DNA of 64,000 nucleotides from Butyricimonas virosa (lineage in GTDB: Bacteria > Bacteroidota > Bacteroidia > Bacteroidales > Marinifilaceae), in contig NZ_CP102269.1 in the NCBI RefSeq assembly GCF_025148635.1, positions 1,116,001 through 1,180,000 on the forward strand, in the 5' to 3' direction. A program made the position numbers and the translations under genes. How positions within the stretch are numbered: the stretch's first letter is position 1; every line of letters starts with the position of its first letter. Below the pieces are notes generated by a model. It saw only the letters and a list, made by a program, of their open reading frames with translations, ran no database searches and was not told where the DNA came from. Of this stretch, positions 55,505 through 64,000 are shown one piece after another.

Positions 55505-57198
55505 TTTCCCGGGGCCGGTAAAATCGGGGGTAAATCTCTTGACTTCTGTCTACGTTGAGTCTCGATCTTGTTTACCAGGATCATCGGGGAACTGGCCGTC
55601 ACAGGCACCCAACCGGATTCCGCACCACACTCTCCCGTGAACACGCTGGGAGTATCACCTCCACATACAATATTAGAGAACATGGATAACGGGGTTCCAA
55701 TCAAATCCACGCCGCGCACCAACTCGTCCGGACGTCCGTCCACGTATATCCTGTACACTTCCAAGGGAGTCACGTTAAATGAATTCAAGCTACCTCCTTC
55801 TCCCGTCAACGTGAAACCACTGGTTACTTCTTTAAAATAGTACCCGTATTCCTTTCCCTGTTTTTTAGCCTCCTCGATCAACATAGAACGCAATTCAGCC
55901 TCCGAGTGAGGTGCTGTTGTCTCCACCACCAAATTCGACTGACGGGATACAGGATCACCACCCCCGGCAGTACGTCCGTGCCCATTGCTACGCGGGAATC
56001 CATCCAGCGGGACCCGACTCATCAAGAATTCTCTCAAAACGCCATCTTTCACGACATCAACCCGGCGAGCTTTCACTCCTTGATCATCATATAAATAGAA
56101 ACCATTCAACTCTTCCCCGGCGTAACTACGCAAAGTCGGATCACAATATACTTGGAAGTCTGCAGGCAAAACCAACTCCCCTACTTTCTTCTTAAAAGTT
56201 TCACCCCCACCTTTCAAACGGTGCCCTTCAATACGGTGACCGAAAATCTCGTGGAAGAACACCCCACTAGCCGGACCGGACAAAATAGCGGGTCCCGTGT
56301 AAGGATCAACAACCGGAGCATCACGCAACACGGTTAACCTTCTTACCATATCCTTAGCGTCAGCAATCATCCGGTCATTAGAGGGAAGATCTTTCGGATC
56401 GTATGCAAAGTACGACATATTCAACGGTAACTCCATACCATCCTCGGCCTTCATTGATGCACTAATCATGATTCGCGCGTATGTTCTATTCTGCACGACC
56501 TCAGTTCCTTCTGTATTTACGAAATAATTCCGCAGAACCCGGAATGTCAAACTAACATCACCTGATTGTAATAACGGATATGCCTTAAACACCGCGGAAA
56601 TTTCATTCAACCGTTTTTCCCAAGCATCTCGATCAACCGTCAACTTCTCTGCAGGAAGAGGAGCCTCATAATATTTCTCAACCGGAGCAGCAGAGAAAGA
56701 AGGAGCCTTATCCTCGTCAGCGACACTCACTTGACTTTGAGTTTTCGCTCTTTGGTACGCTTCCACCGCAAAATCATAACGTTTCATTACCTCGGCCCAG
56801 ATTGCCTGACGAGTTGCATCGGCACCTTTCTCATCATCCAACCCCAGGTAAGCCACCCGTACATTACCACGCTGATCAGCCGGGGCACCCATTGCATTAT
56901 ATTTAAAATTATCCAGAATAGTATCTCCCACCCGAATTTGCGGAACCATCGAACGAGAATGTTGTTCCACGGACATCATTGTTGCCCCGAAAGAACTTGA
57001 AATATTTACCGTACGATCATCCATGACCCTAAAATTCATGTGATAGGGAGGATTTTCCTGTTTCTGCAGCTCTTGCATATCCGCCGCCAACTCTTGTTTC
57101 AATAGTTGCAACAACTTATCCTGTTCCTGCGCATACAACGTATGCACCGATAACAGCGAGAAGATGCAACTAACAATAATCAATCCTAATCTTTTCAT
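55498..57198 (-). CDS. Secreted TldD-like metallopeptidase
   Basis: I chose the ATG at 57198 (MKRLGLIIVSCIFSLLSVHT, then LYA cut); an ATG at 57216 is also in frame. About 566 aa. The zinc motif SGVFFHEIFGHRIEGH (HExxxH) is intact, and GECGAESGWVPVTASSP near the end carries the expected cysteine ligand region. It forms a heterodimeric metalloprotease with the TldE-like protein downstream. As with its partner, a signal peptide places it outside the cytoplasm. Confidence 0.85.
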   Translation of the reverse strand: MKRLGLIIVSCIFSLLSVHTLYAQEQDKLLQLLKQELAADMQELQKQENPPYHMNFRVMDDRTVNISSSFGATMMSVEQHSRSMVPQIRVGDTILDNFKYNAMGAPADQRGNVRVAYLGLDDEKGADATRQAIWAEVMKRYDFAVEAYQRAKTQSQVSVADEDKAPSFSAAPVEKYYEAPLPAEKLTVDRDAWEKRLNEISAVFKAYPLLQSGDVSLTFRVLRNYFVNTEGTEVVQNRTYARIMISASMKAEDGMELPLNMSYFAYDPKDLPSNDRMIADAKDMVRRLTVLRDAPVVDPYTGPAILSGPASGVFFHEIFGHRIEGHRLKGGGETFKKKVGELVLPADFQVYCDPTLRSYAGEELNGFYLYDDQGVKARRVDVVKDGVLREFLMSRVPLDGFPRSNGHGRTAGGGDPVSRQSNLVVETTAPHSEAELRSMLIEEAKKQGKEYGYYFKEVTSGFTLTGEGGSLNSFNVTPLEVYRIYVDGRPDELVRGVDLIGTPLSMFSNIVCGGDTPSVFTGECGAESGWVPVTASSPMILVNKIETQRRQKSRDLPPILPAPGKN

Positions 57199-57411
57199 TT
57201 TTATTGTTTTAATCATTCAACTTTTTTTGACCTCTAAAGATCACGCACCATTTCTATCAACAAATTTATACGATGAAATTCGTTATTCAAAATGATTCTA
57301 CATTAATTCTTTGTTAATTTTTCAATTTTAATCGTTTTCATTTTTAGCAATATTACATTTTAATAAATGCATAATTTTTCATTCATAAAATAAAAATTAA
57401 TTATAGAATAT

Positions 57412-57451
57412 AAAAAGGAGGTGCCTGTAAATTAACTTTTTAGACACCTCC
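57412..57451 (-). terminator. Intrinsic terminator of the mutS-like pair
   Basis: GGAGGTGCCT (57417-57426) and AGACACCTCC (57442-57451) pair with one mismatch. On the minus strand the stem is followed by five U's. It lies 33-72 bp after the stop of the gene at 57484. Confidence 0.8.
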
Positions 57452-57483
57452 CCATGACTCTATCAACAAACCTCAACCAGTTG

Positions 57484-58809
57484 TTACAACGCTCGTATAA
57501 GTTCAACAATCCGTTCATTATTAATGATAATCATTCCATGTTTATCATTGGTAATCCCCGGCTCTAACTTATATGTATAAGTCGGCACGCTCCCGTTCAT
57601 CACTGTGGGCAAGTAAGCAAACGTCACGTTATCACAACTTTTACTCAGGTCCTGCCCAACCTCTATAATATGTGTCGATATCATGAAAGAACAAGCATGT
57701 CGCTTCGTCAGCGCGGAAGTCACTGCAAAAGTAGCATCGTAAGCATCCTTGACATTCGTCCCCTTGAAAAGTTCGTCAAAAATCACTACAAGACGCTTTG
57801 AAAGACTCACCTCAATTGCGACCTTTTTCACACGAAGCACTTCCGCATAAAAATGACTGTACCCCATATTAATATTATCAGGAACATTAATAGAAGTATA
57901 CATACCGTCCTGTACCGTGAAACGCATACTACGTGCAGCAACAGGGAAGCCCATGTGCGCCATGTAAACTGCAATACCGAAAGACTTCATTAAAGTAGAC
58001 TTTCCAGCCATATTCGCTCCGGTCAAGAAGAAAATATTCTTTTGCCGGGTAATCGTCAGATCGTTATCGACTGCCTTTCGGATACAGGGATGATGCAAAC
58101 CTTTTATTTCCATAGATATCTCCCCGTCTTTCATCGCTTCTGCAAAACAGAAATTATATTCTCGTGCAACTCGCCCAACCACGGTATAAAGATCTATTTC
58201 CACGAAAAGATCAAGCAATTCCTGTAACTGAGTGATCCATTCGCCACGCAACAAACGATCAACAGAAAACATCTCGTAAAAACTTAAACTTTGGGGCGGA
58301 CTCTCCAACAAACGGGTAAAAACTTTATTACCCAAAAGATTTTGTCCCCATAAAACACGTTCTTCCAAAGGATTACCGGCGATATCTTTACTTACCCGCG
58401 TAAGATATTTTTTCCCTTCACGCAAAAAAGCAATCGTCGCTTCCATCTGCCTTCGCCATATAGCAAAATGTTCATCCTTACTAATCATCTCCAACAATCT
58501 CATCTTAGCAAGGGACAACAATTTCATCATCCCGGAAGTCCGGCTACCTTTCCCCACATACTGATCCACCTCTTCAAATTCTTCGGGAGAACCGGGAAAT
58601 TCCAAATCATGCAGCTTAAAATAATTAAAAATCAAGGTTCTCCTGTTAATTGCATCCGAATCCGTTAACGGATTAGCAAACATCTGGTCCATTAGTCGCT
58701 CTGCTCCTCGGGTAACCAATCCACCATACAAACTATAAACGGAATTATTACTATATTTACCTAAAATATTCAGGTCATCCAAAGTCTGTTTATCTGTCTC
58801 AAAACTCAT
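57484..58809 (-). CDS. Short MutS-like ATPase (copy 2)
   Basis: This 441-aa protein contains a helical lever/core part (about 1-240) and the MutS ATPase domain. Walker A is LTGANMAGKSTLMK, Walker B VVIFDELFKGTN (DELFKGT in place of DELGRGT), and the switch STHIIEVG follows. The mismatch-binding and connector domains of true MutS are absent. It overlaps its upstream paralogue by four bases (ATGA at 58806). The function is not known; the pair may form a heterodimer. Confidence 0.85.
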   Translation of the reverse strand: MSFETDKQTLDDLNILGKYSNNSVYSLYGGLVTRGAERLMDQMFANPLTDSDAINRRTLIFNYFKLHDLEFPGSPEEFEEVDQYVGKGSRTSGMMKLLSLAKMRLLEMISKDEHFAIWRRQMEATIAFLREGKKYLTRVSKDIAGNPLEERVLWGQNLLGNKVFTRLLESPPQSLSFYEMFSVDRLLRGEWITQLQELLDLFVEIDLYTVVGRVAREYNFCFAEAMKDGEISMEIKGLHHPCIRKAVDNDLTITRQKNIFFLTGANMAGKSTLMKSFGIAVYMAHMGFPVAARSMRFTVQDGMYTSINVPDNINMGYSHFYAEVLRVKKVAIEVSLSKRLVVIFDELFKGTNVKDAYDATFAVTSALTKRHACSFMISTHIIEVGQDLSKSCDNVTFAYLPTVMNGSVPTYTYKLEPGITNDKHGMIIINNERIVELIRAL

Positions 58810-60134
58810 TGCTCTCCTCCCTCACCATTTATAATATCAATAATTTTCTCGTTGTTGATAATAATCATTCCATGCCGATCATTAGTAATCCCCTCTGTCA
58901 ACTGGTAAGTATAAACTGGCTTTCCACCTTCCATTTTAGTAGGAAGATACACGAAACGAATATTCTTGCACCGTTCTTTCAAAACCACCCCCACCTCTAT
59001 AATATGCGTGGATATCAAGAACAAACAATCAGGCACGCCCGCAAAAGCTTCCGTCACGGCCAACGTGGCATCATAAGCATCCTTGACATTGGTTCCCCGG
59101 AAAAGTTCATCAAACACGATAACAAGCTTTTTTGTTTGTTGCAATTGCATAACCACTTTCTTCAACCGCAATACCTCTGCATAGAAATGACTATACCCCA
59201 TACTCAGATTGTCTGGCAAGTTAATTGTCGTGAACATCCCGTTGCGCACGGAGAATTCCATTGCCTCCGCTGGAACAGGAAAACCCACATGAGCCAGAAA
59301 AATCGCGATAGAGAACGTTTTCATAAAAGTAGACTTTCCAGCCATATTAGCTCCTGTCAGAAAAATAACATTACTATTCTCATCTACCTCCAACGTGTTT
59401 CCCTTCGGTTTTTTCAAGAATGGGTGAAAAGCCCCTTTTATCTTCAAAACATTACGTTCACCGGGACATACCGAAGCAAAAGCAAATCCTCGTTCTTTAG
59501 CCACTCGTGCCACGGCAATATACACATCCATCAAGTAAACATAGTGAAGCATCTTATAAAAACTATCCCGCTCCTCGAAGCGAAATACCCGATCATAAGC
59601 AACAGCCTGTTCATAATTTATCTTCTTCTTACCCGAGTACCACGCCCATTTCTCATTATCCAACAACTTTCTCAAATTCAGATTCACCTCAGCCACAGCT
59701 TTACTATCCGAGTCTACCGTCTTACTCAAAAAATCATTCAGGGTATTCAACAATTCGAGACACCCCAATATTCCATTCTGAATCCAAGTATATCCCGTAT
59801 CGGCTCCCATCAGATTTTTCATCTTCCACTCCAAAGTATTATTCTGATGTTGCAACTGACTACGCGTGTCCGTGTTATCCAGATAAAACTCAATCGCATC
59901 AAAAATTGCCGCCCGGAACGGGAACTCCATACCACAATTCTGATAGTAATGAATAGCTGCGCTCCTATTAGCAATCAGGTCACATTCCGAGAGGGGATGC
60001 TGGAACATTTCTTCCAGCAATTTTGCCCCACCCCGGGTATGTGTTCTGTTAAAGATCTCGTACACCGATTTGTTTGCCCCGGCACTCAATATTGCCAGAT
60101 CATTCAATGTTTGTTTATCTATTCGAAATCCCAT
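58806..60134 (-). CDS. Short MutS-like ATPase (copy 1)
   Basis: This 442-aa paralogue of the next gene has the same domain limits. Both begin with DKQTL-DL and contain GANMAGKST, VIFDELF-GTNVKDAYDAT, STHIIEVG and NDRHGMIIINNE/NDKHGMIIINNE. Mismatch-recognition residues are missing. Upstream is a 64-bp gap to the GldFG-like gene with no terminator that I could recognise. Confidence 0.85.
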   Translation of the reverse strand: MGFRIDKQTLNDLAILSAGANKSVYEIFNRTHTRGGAKLLEEMFQHPLSECDLIANRSAAIHYYQNCGMEFPFRAAIFDAIEFYLDNTDTRSQLQHQNNTLEWKMKNLMGADTGYTWIQNGILGCLELLNTLNDFLSKTVDSDSKAVAEVNLNLRKLLDNEKWAWYSGKKKINYEQAVAYDRVFRFEERDSFYKMLHYVYLMDVYIAVARVAKERGFAFASVCPGERNVLKIKGAFHPFLKKPKGNTLEVDENSNVIFLTGANMAGKSTFMKTFSIAIFLAHVGFPVPAEAMEFSVRNGMFTTINLPDNLSMGYSHFYAEVLRLKKVVMQLQQTKKLVIVFDELFRGTNVKDAYDATLAVTEAFAGVPDCLFLISTHIIEVGVVLKERCKNIRFVYLPTKMEGGKPVYTYQLTEGITNDRHGMIIINNEKIIDIINGEGGEQ

Positions 60135-60198
60135 TTATTTCAGTTTATTCTATAACTCAATCGCACCAAATTTTGAAAGACACACTACGAATCATTTG

Positions 60199-62505
60199 TT
60201 AGTTCCTCTTTCTACGAATCATCAGGATTATTCCCCACAACAACAACATCACGGGCAATACCACCATAAAAGCAATCTTCACATACGGCATATCCGGACG
60301 TTCCAAATGAATCTTATCATCCGGACCTCCCGGACGACGCACGTCCAAAGGAGCTTCTCCATAAGAGAACCAATGGAAGGTACCAGTCACCAACGGATAA
60401 TTCGCCACGGGTACCCCTCTCTCTCCCGCAACACCATCATTACTAATACAACTAGCATTACCCAGAATCATGATTCGTTGTTCCCGGTCCCCAACCATAC
60501 GTGACAAAGCCAAAGCCGTCGGGAACATCCGCTCAATCTCGCCTACCGCGGGGTTTAAGACAACTGTATCATTCACGAAGTCACGAGTTTCCAACTCATT
60601 CCAGCATCCCGTGGAATCCGTCCGCAATAATTCACGTACGACAAAACCCTTATCCGTTGTATAATCCAACCCCACGGCATCTTTCATATTCACTTTAAAT
60701 TTGCGTGTCAACCACATAAATTCATATTGATAAGAAAGCTCTTTCACCGTTTCCGGCACGGGATTTACCATCATAGAATTAGGAAGAATATCCACTTTTC
60801 TTTGCACTAGAGTACCCGGCAACAAACGCACACCCAATGGTTCCACGATCGAGTTCATGATATCCTGTTTGCCGGCACCAGCCGCAATTAACAAGTTCCC
60901 TCCTCGCTCAATATATTTATTCAATTTAACTGTCTCTTCCTCAGTTAAAGGTTTACTCATATCGGCGATAACCAAAATATTGATATAACTCGGAATATCA
61001 GAATCTCCTGAAATAGACACTTCCTCCGTGTCAAACCCTTGATTCAATAACGAATGGCGGAAAGTTTTTTCTCCAGCAAACAACAAATAGTCCCGACGGA
61101 GTTGCCCGGTTATGGAAGGTTCTCCATGTCCAGTAAGAAATCCCACTTTAGGCAATTCCATCACAAAACGCTTGAAAGTCACACCAACTTCCGCCTCACT
61201 AGGGAATATCTCCACATCATTAAATAAACGCAAAAAAGCCTTTTGCCCGTTTTTCCGCTCTATCAACCGAACAAACACGTTCCCTTCCGGCTCTAAATCA
61301 ATAATTTTCTTTATTTGCTCCGGGGTTAAAAGTTGCTTAAGATTCCATCCCTTCTTCTCGGCCTCCTCTTCGGCTATCTCTTTAATCGTCTTACCGGGAT
61401 AACGATTCATTAACCACGGGTTATTAGTTACAGTATCATAATAATACACGTACTTCATCTTGATATCCGGCTTAAAGCGAAGATATTGTTTGAAACGTTG
61501 TTTATCGTTATTTACCATCTTGGGAATTCCGAGATAAGCGTTCCGATCCAAATAATTCACATAAGTCGTAATCGTCATTCCATCTTCCAACTGATTCATA
61601 ATTTCCTGACTCTTCGGGGTCAAAGTCATCCGTTTCGTCTCCGTCGCATCATAAAAACACATCATCATCGGACGGGACGTGATATAACCAATCATACAAG
61701 TACCCGCAATCACACCCAAATATTTACCCCACGTCACACTCTTTGGAGCATACTGACGAGTTGAATTCAATCTCAAAATCGCCAACGACAAAAACATAGC
61801 CACCACAACTGCAAAATAAATCACATCCTCACTACAAATCAACCCCGCAATCATCTCGCCCGAACGACCGGAAATACAAAGCCAATAAGTGATATCCCGC
61901 ACGAATTCATAACTCTGCCCCACTTGATTCAAGTAATTTAAAGCTGCCAAAATAACCAATGTTCCAATACCGGCCACAACCTGATAAGATGTTAATGAAG
62001 ACACGAACAAACCGATTGCCGCATAAGCACACAACAAAAGATACAATCCCAACAAACCAGACAAAGCCTCACCCCAGCCAAAATTATCGATAACGCATCC
62101 GCCAAACAACACCATCACGAATAACACACCCATCAACACTAACCCGTACAACATCATAGACAAAAACTTACCCAAAATAATATGAGTAGACGTCACCGGA
62201 GATGCGTACAACAACTTGATCGAACCACTACTATACTCTCTACTCATCAACGACATTGTCAGCAAAGGCATGTAAAGATAAAGATACTGTTGCACTACCG
62301 TGAACAAACCTCTCATTCCTCCCAACAAATTGGCTGTCAAAAATCCCCAACTATACCCTAACGTATTTGCCTGTGCTTGTTCTCCAATCAAATCAATAAA
62401 CTGCATTCCTACCTGGAACGAGAACACCACTAAAATGAACCACGCAACCGGAGAATAAAACAACGTGGCTAACTCCGCTTTTGCTATTTTATATATTCGT
62501 CTCAT
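60199..62505 (-). CDS. Fused ABC-2 permease / GldG-type auxiliary protein (second copy)
   Basis: This 768-aa paralogue of the protein at 46652 has six N-terminal TMs (about 15-265), a GldG-like extracytoplasmic domain (about 290-730) and a C-terminal TM (about 740-760). MSREYSSGSIKLLYASPVTS is the conserved ABC-2 cytoplasmic motif, matching LSSGSIKLLYSSPVTN in the other copy. It is encoded 28 bp after its ATPase. Confidence 0.85.
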   Translation of the reverse strand: MRRIYKIAKAELATLFYSPVAWFILVVFSFQVGMQFIDLIGEQAQANTLGYSWGFLTANLLGGMRGLFTVVQQYLYLYMPLLTMSLMSREYSSGSIKLLYASPVTSTHIILGKFLSMMLYGLVLMGVLFVMVLFGGCVIDNFGWGEALSGLLGLYLLLCAYAAIGLFVSSLTSYQVVAGIGTLVILAALNYLNQVGQSYEFVRDITYWLCISGRSGEMIAGLICSEDVIYFAVVVAMFLSLAILRLNSTRQYAPKSVTWGKYLGVIAGTCMIGYITSRPMMMCFYDATETKRMTLTPKSQEIMNQLEDGMTITTYVNYLDRNAYLGIPKMVNNDKQRFKQYLRFKPDIKMKYVYYYDTVTNNPWLMNRYPGKTIKEIAEEEAEKKGWNLKQLLTPEQIKKIIDLEPEGNVFVRLIERKNGQKAFLRLFNDVEIFPSEAEVGVTFKRFVMELPKVGFLTGHGEPSITGQLRRDYLLFAGEKTFRHSLLNQGFDTEEVSISGDSDIPSYINILVIADMSKPLTEEETVKLNKYIERGGNLLIAAGAGKQDIMNSIVEPLGVRLLPGTLVQRKVDILPNSMMVNPVPETVKELSYQYEFMWLTRKFKVNMKDAVGLDYTTDKGFVVRELLRTDSTGCWNELETRDFVNDTVVLNPAVGEIERMFPTALALSRMVGDREQRIMILGNASCISNDGVAGERGVPVANYPLVTGTFHWFSYGEAPLDVRRPGGPDDKIHLERPDMPYVKIAFMVVLPVMLLLWGIILMIRRKRN

Positions 62506-62533
62506 AATATCTTACTTCATATTAATTTACATA

Positions 62534-63472
62534 CTACTTTCTTTTCCCTCTCGCCGCATTTTTCGACAACTGGGCAAACACGGCATCCAATGAACTCTTT
62601 TCAATAACCAACTCAATCAAACCCCATCCTCGGGTAACGCACTGCTCGGCAACCCGCTTAGCCGTATCCTGATCTCCGTCATACCGTAAACGGAAACGTC
62701 TTTCCGACAACGTCTCCACTTTAGAAATACCCGGCAACATCAAATCACACTCCATCGGAGGCGTATCTAGTTCAAGCAACAACGTGTTCGGCTGAATATA
62801 ATTATCAAACTGCTCTATTGTCCCCGAAAAAATCATCTGCCCGTTCTCGATCATCTTGATCTCCCGACACGTGGCCTGTACTTCCGAAAGAATATGAGTA
62901 GACAACAACACGGAACGTTCTTCTGCGATCTCCTTAATCAAATGACGCACTTCCACAATTTGATTTGGGTCCAACCCGTTAGTCGGTTCGTCCAGCACAA
63001 CAAACTTCGGGTTATGCACGATCGCTTGAGCAATTCCCACCCGTTGCTGGTAACCACCGGAAAGATTACGCAACACCCGTTTACTGAAATGAGTAATCCC
63101 ACAACGCTCCTTCGCCTCATCCACGGCCGCTTTGATACGAGTCTTATCAACCATATGTAATTCCGCACAATACGTCAGGTACTCGTCCACCGTGAAGTCC
63201 AAATGCAAGGGAGCTTTCTGGGGCAAGAAACCCACGTTCTTTTTCGCCTCCACCGGATTCTCCCGTAAATTAATACCATTTATATAAACATTTCCCTCCG
63301 TCTGTTTCAACACCCCGCAAATAATATTCATCGTGGTCGACTTTCCGGCTCCATTAGAACCCAAAAGTCCCAAAATACCCCGTTGATTAATCTCAAAATC
63401 AATATCTCGGATAGCCCACTGAACACTGTAACGATGAGACAAATGTTCTACTTTTACAATCGAATTTTCCAT
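62534..63472 (-). CDS. ABC transporter ATP-binding protein (GldA-like, second copy)
   Basis: This 312-aa paralogue of the ATPase at 45715 has Walker A GSNGAGKST, signature LSGGYQQR, Walker B VVLDEP and STHIL all intact. The first 50 residues are almost identical between copies. Together with the downstream fused permease it is a complete ABC cassette, inverted relative to the first one. Confidence 0.92.
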   Translation of the reverse strand: MENSIVKVEHLSHRYSVQWAIRDIDFEINQRGILGLLGSNGAGKSTTMNIICGVLKQTEGNVYINGINLRENPVEAKKNVGFLPQKAPLHLDFTVDEYLTYCAELHMVDKTRIKAAVDEAKERCGITHFSKRVLRNLSGGYQQRVGIAQAIVHNPKFVVLDEPTNGLDPNQIVEVRHLIKEIAEERSVLLSTHILSEVQATCREIKMIENGQMIFSGTIEQFDNYIQPNTLLLELDTPPMECDLMLPGISKVETLSERRFRLRYDGDQDTAKRVAEQCVTRGWGLIELVIEKSSLDAVFAQLSKNAARGKRK

Positions 63473-63538
63473 ACAACAATTTCATTAAATTATTTCATAC
63501 AACGAACTTAAACACCTCTTTTAAATACAGACCGATCC

Positions 63539-63566
63539 TATGCTATCGCTAAAAAGCGATAGCATA
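63539..63566 (-). other. Perfect 12-bp hairpin
   Basis: TATGCTATCGCT (63539-63550) and its complement (63555-63566) enclose a 4-base loop, downstream of the partial gene at 63601. On the minus strand the U-run is on the 5' side, so it is not a standard intrinsic terminator, though it may still end or stabilise the mRNA. Confidence 0.55.
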
Positions 63567-63600
63567 AAAAAGTTCTGTCATTATTAATAAACTGCTTTAC

Positions 63601-64000
63601 TTACTCCGAATACTTTGCATTAGCATTTCCGATCTTCTGGAAATCAATGCCATATTCCTCTAGGAAATATTTCTTCAATATATCATGCTTCTTTTTCACT
63701 AGCGGATAAGTCAAATAAGTCGCCCAAGAATTGGACTCCGTTTCCGCATGACTAATCATATTCATCAGATAATGCCTCAAATCATTCGTCCTCGACAATT
63801 CCGTTGTTCCATAAACAATGTAAGTACACCAATCATACACGGATCCGTAAGACTCTTCCATATCTATACTCGGAACAAATCCTCTCGTTCTAGCCTCTAC
63901 TCCAGCTGTAGCCTTCTTGGAATAATCACTCACATAATAAAATTCATCTGGCGCCACAAGTGCTCCGGAATTAATCAAATGCTTCAGGAATTCCTGCTGC
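63601..64000 (-). CDS. Putative zinc-binding metallopeptidase (C-terminal part only)
   Basis: The last 133 codons of a gene that starts beyond the window. The visible sequence (e.g. TRGFVPSIDMEESYGSVYDW, and KKHDILKKYFLEEYGIDFQK near the end) resembles the tail of the Bacteroidetes zinc-binding metallopeptidase family that often accompanies SusC/SusD genes. The zinc motif would lie upstream, out of view. The assignment rests on tail similarity only. It suggests a second SusCD-type locus beyond the right edge. Confidence 0.4.
   Translation of the reverse strand, partial: QQEFLKHLINSGALVAPDEFYYVSDYSKKATAGVEARTRGFVPSIDMEESYGSVYDWCTYIVYGTTELSRTNDLRHYLMNMISHAETESNSWATYLTYPLVKKKHDILKKYFLEEYGIDFQKIGNANAKYSE

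Noticed and set aside
58809..60155. A 448-codon open frame on the plus strand
   Set aside because: It lies exactly antisense to the MutS-like gene at 58806-60134, whose motifs are intact. The product has low-complexity composition and no recognisable domain, so it is a codon-usage shadow.
63539..63566. Perfect hairpin as a standard intrinsic terminator
   Set aside because: The U-run is on the wrong side for the minus-strand gene it follows, so it is listed only as a hairpin.

Overview
The window looks like a piece of a Bacteroidota chromosome, order Bacteroidales, most likely family Odoribacteraceae (Butyricimonas/Odoribacter-like). The evidence is a sigma/FecR/SusC/SusD locus whose SusC carries an N-terminal STN domain, promoters of the Bacteroidetes TTTG/TAnnTTTG type, GldFG-like ABC proteins, secreted TonB-C-domain proteins and the gene order of the arginine cluster. 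The genus is an inference. No rRNA, tRNA or CRISPR array was seen.

Layout. 1-2708: head of an arginine operon on the minus strand (GNAT acyltransferase, argG, argC running off the window) with a readable promoter. 3008-4372: secreted S41/PDZ lipoprotein. 4768-6622: a signal peptidase I homologue whose catalytic Lys is replaced by Glu, and a DUF2807 protein. 6714-28067: an approximately 21-kb export gene run on the minus strand. In transcription order it holds two TetR regulators, TolC, HlyD adaptor, two ABC-2 permeases with no ATPase gene, adaptor, RND pump, TolC, a giant ABC-permease/M1-like fusion without a zinc motif, and a second adaptor, RND pump and TolC. 28382-30600: a dicarboxylate/amino acid symporter and an EamA transporter, divergently transcribed. 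30721-32897: two secreted TonB-C-domain proteins.

33092-48949 is a plus-strand locus: ECF sigma factor, FecR anti-sigma, unknown lipoprotein, SusC (STN), SusD, a pappalysin-like lipoprotein whose zinc motif has been erased, two tandem thioredoxin-fold proteins, an ABC ATPase and a fused GldF/GldG-like permease. The sigma/FecR/STN-receptor trio suggests cell-surface signalling that turns on uptake of an unknown ligand. An IS3-family element (49130-50622, with inverted repeats, AAG target duplication and a -1 frameshift site) follows. 50653-57198 holds stress and quality-control genes: cbpM, cbpA, a TonB-C protein, hsp20 behind a convincing sigma-54 promoter, and a secreted TldE/TldD-like pair. 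57484-60134 holds two tandem short MutS-like ATPases. 60199-63472 is a second, inverted copy of the ABC/GldFG cassette, followed by the end of a putative metallopeptidase gene.

Two kinds of non-coding structure stand out. Three intergenic regions each carry four imperfect 11-bp units (44 bp in total) with unrelated sequences (4538, 28269, 49048). At least seven spacers between co-directional genes are built of AT-rich heptamer repeats that often begin at or inside the stop codon of the upstream gene. I know of no description of either in this group, but I could not search.
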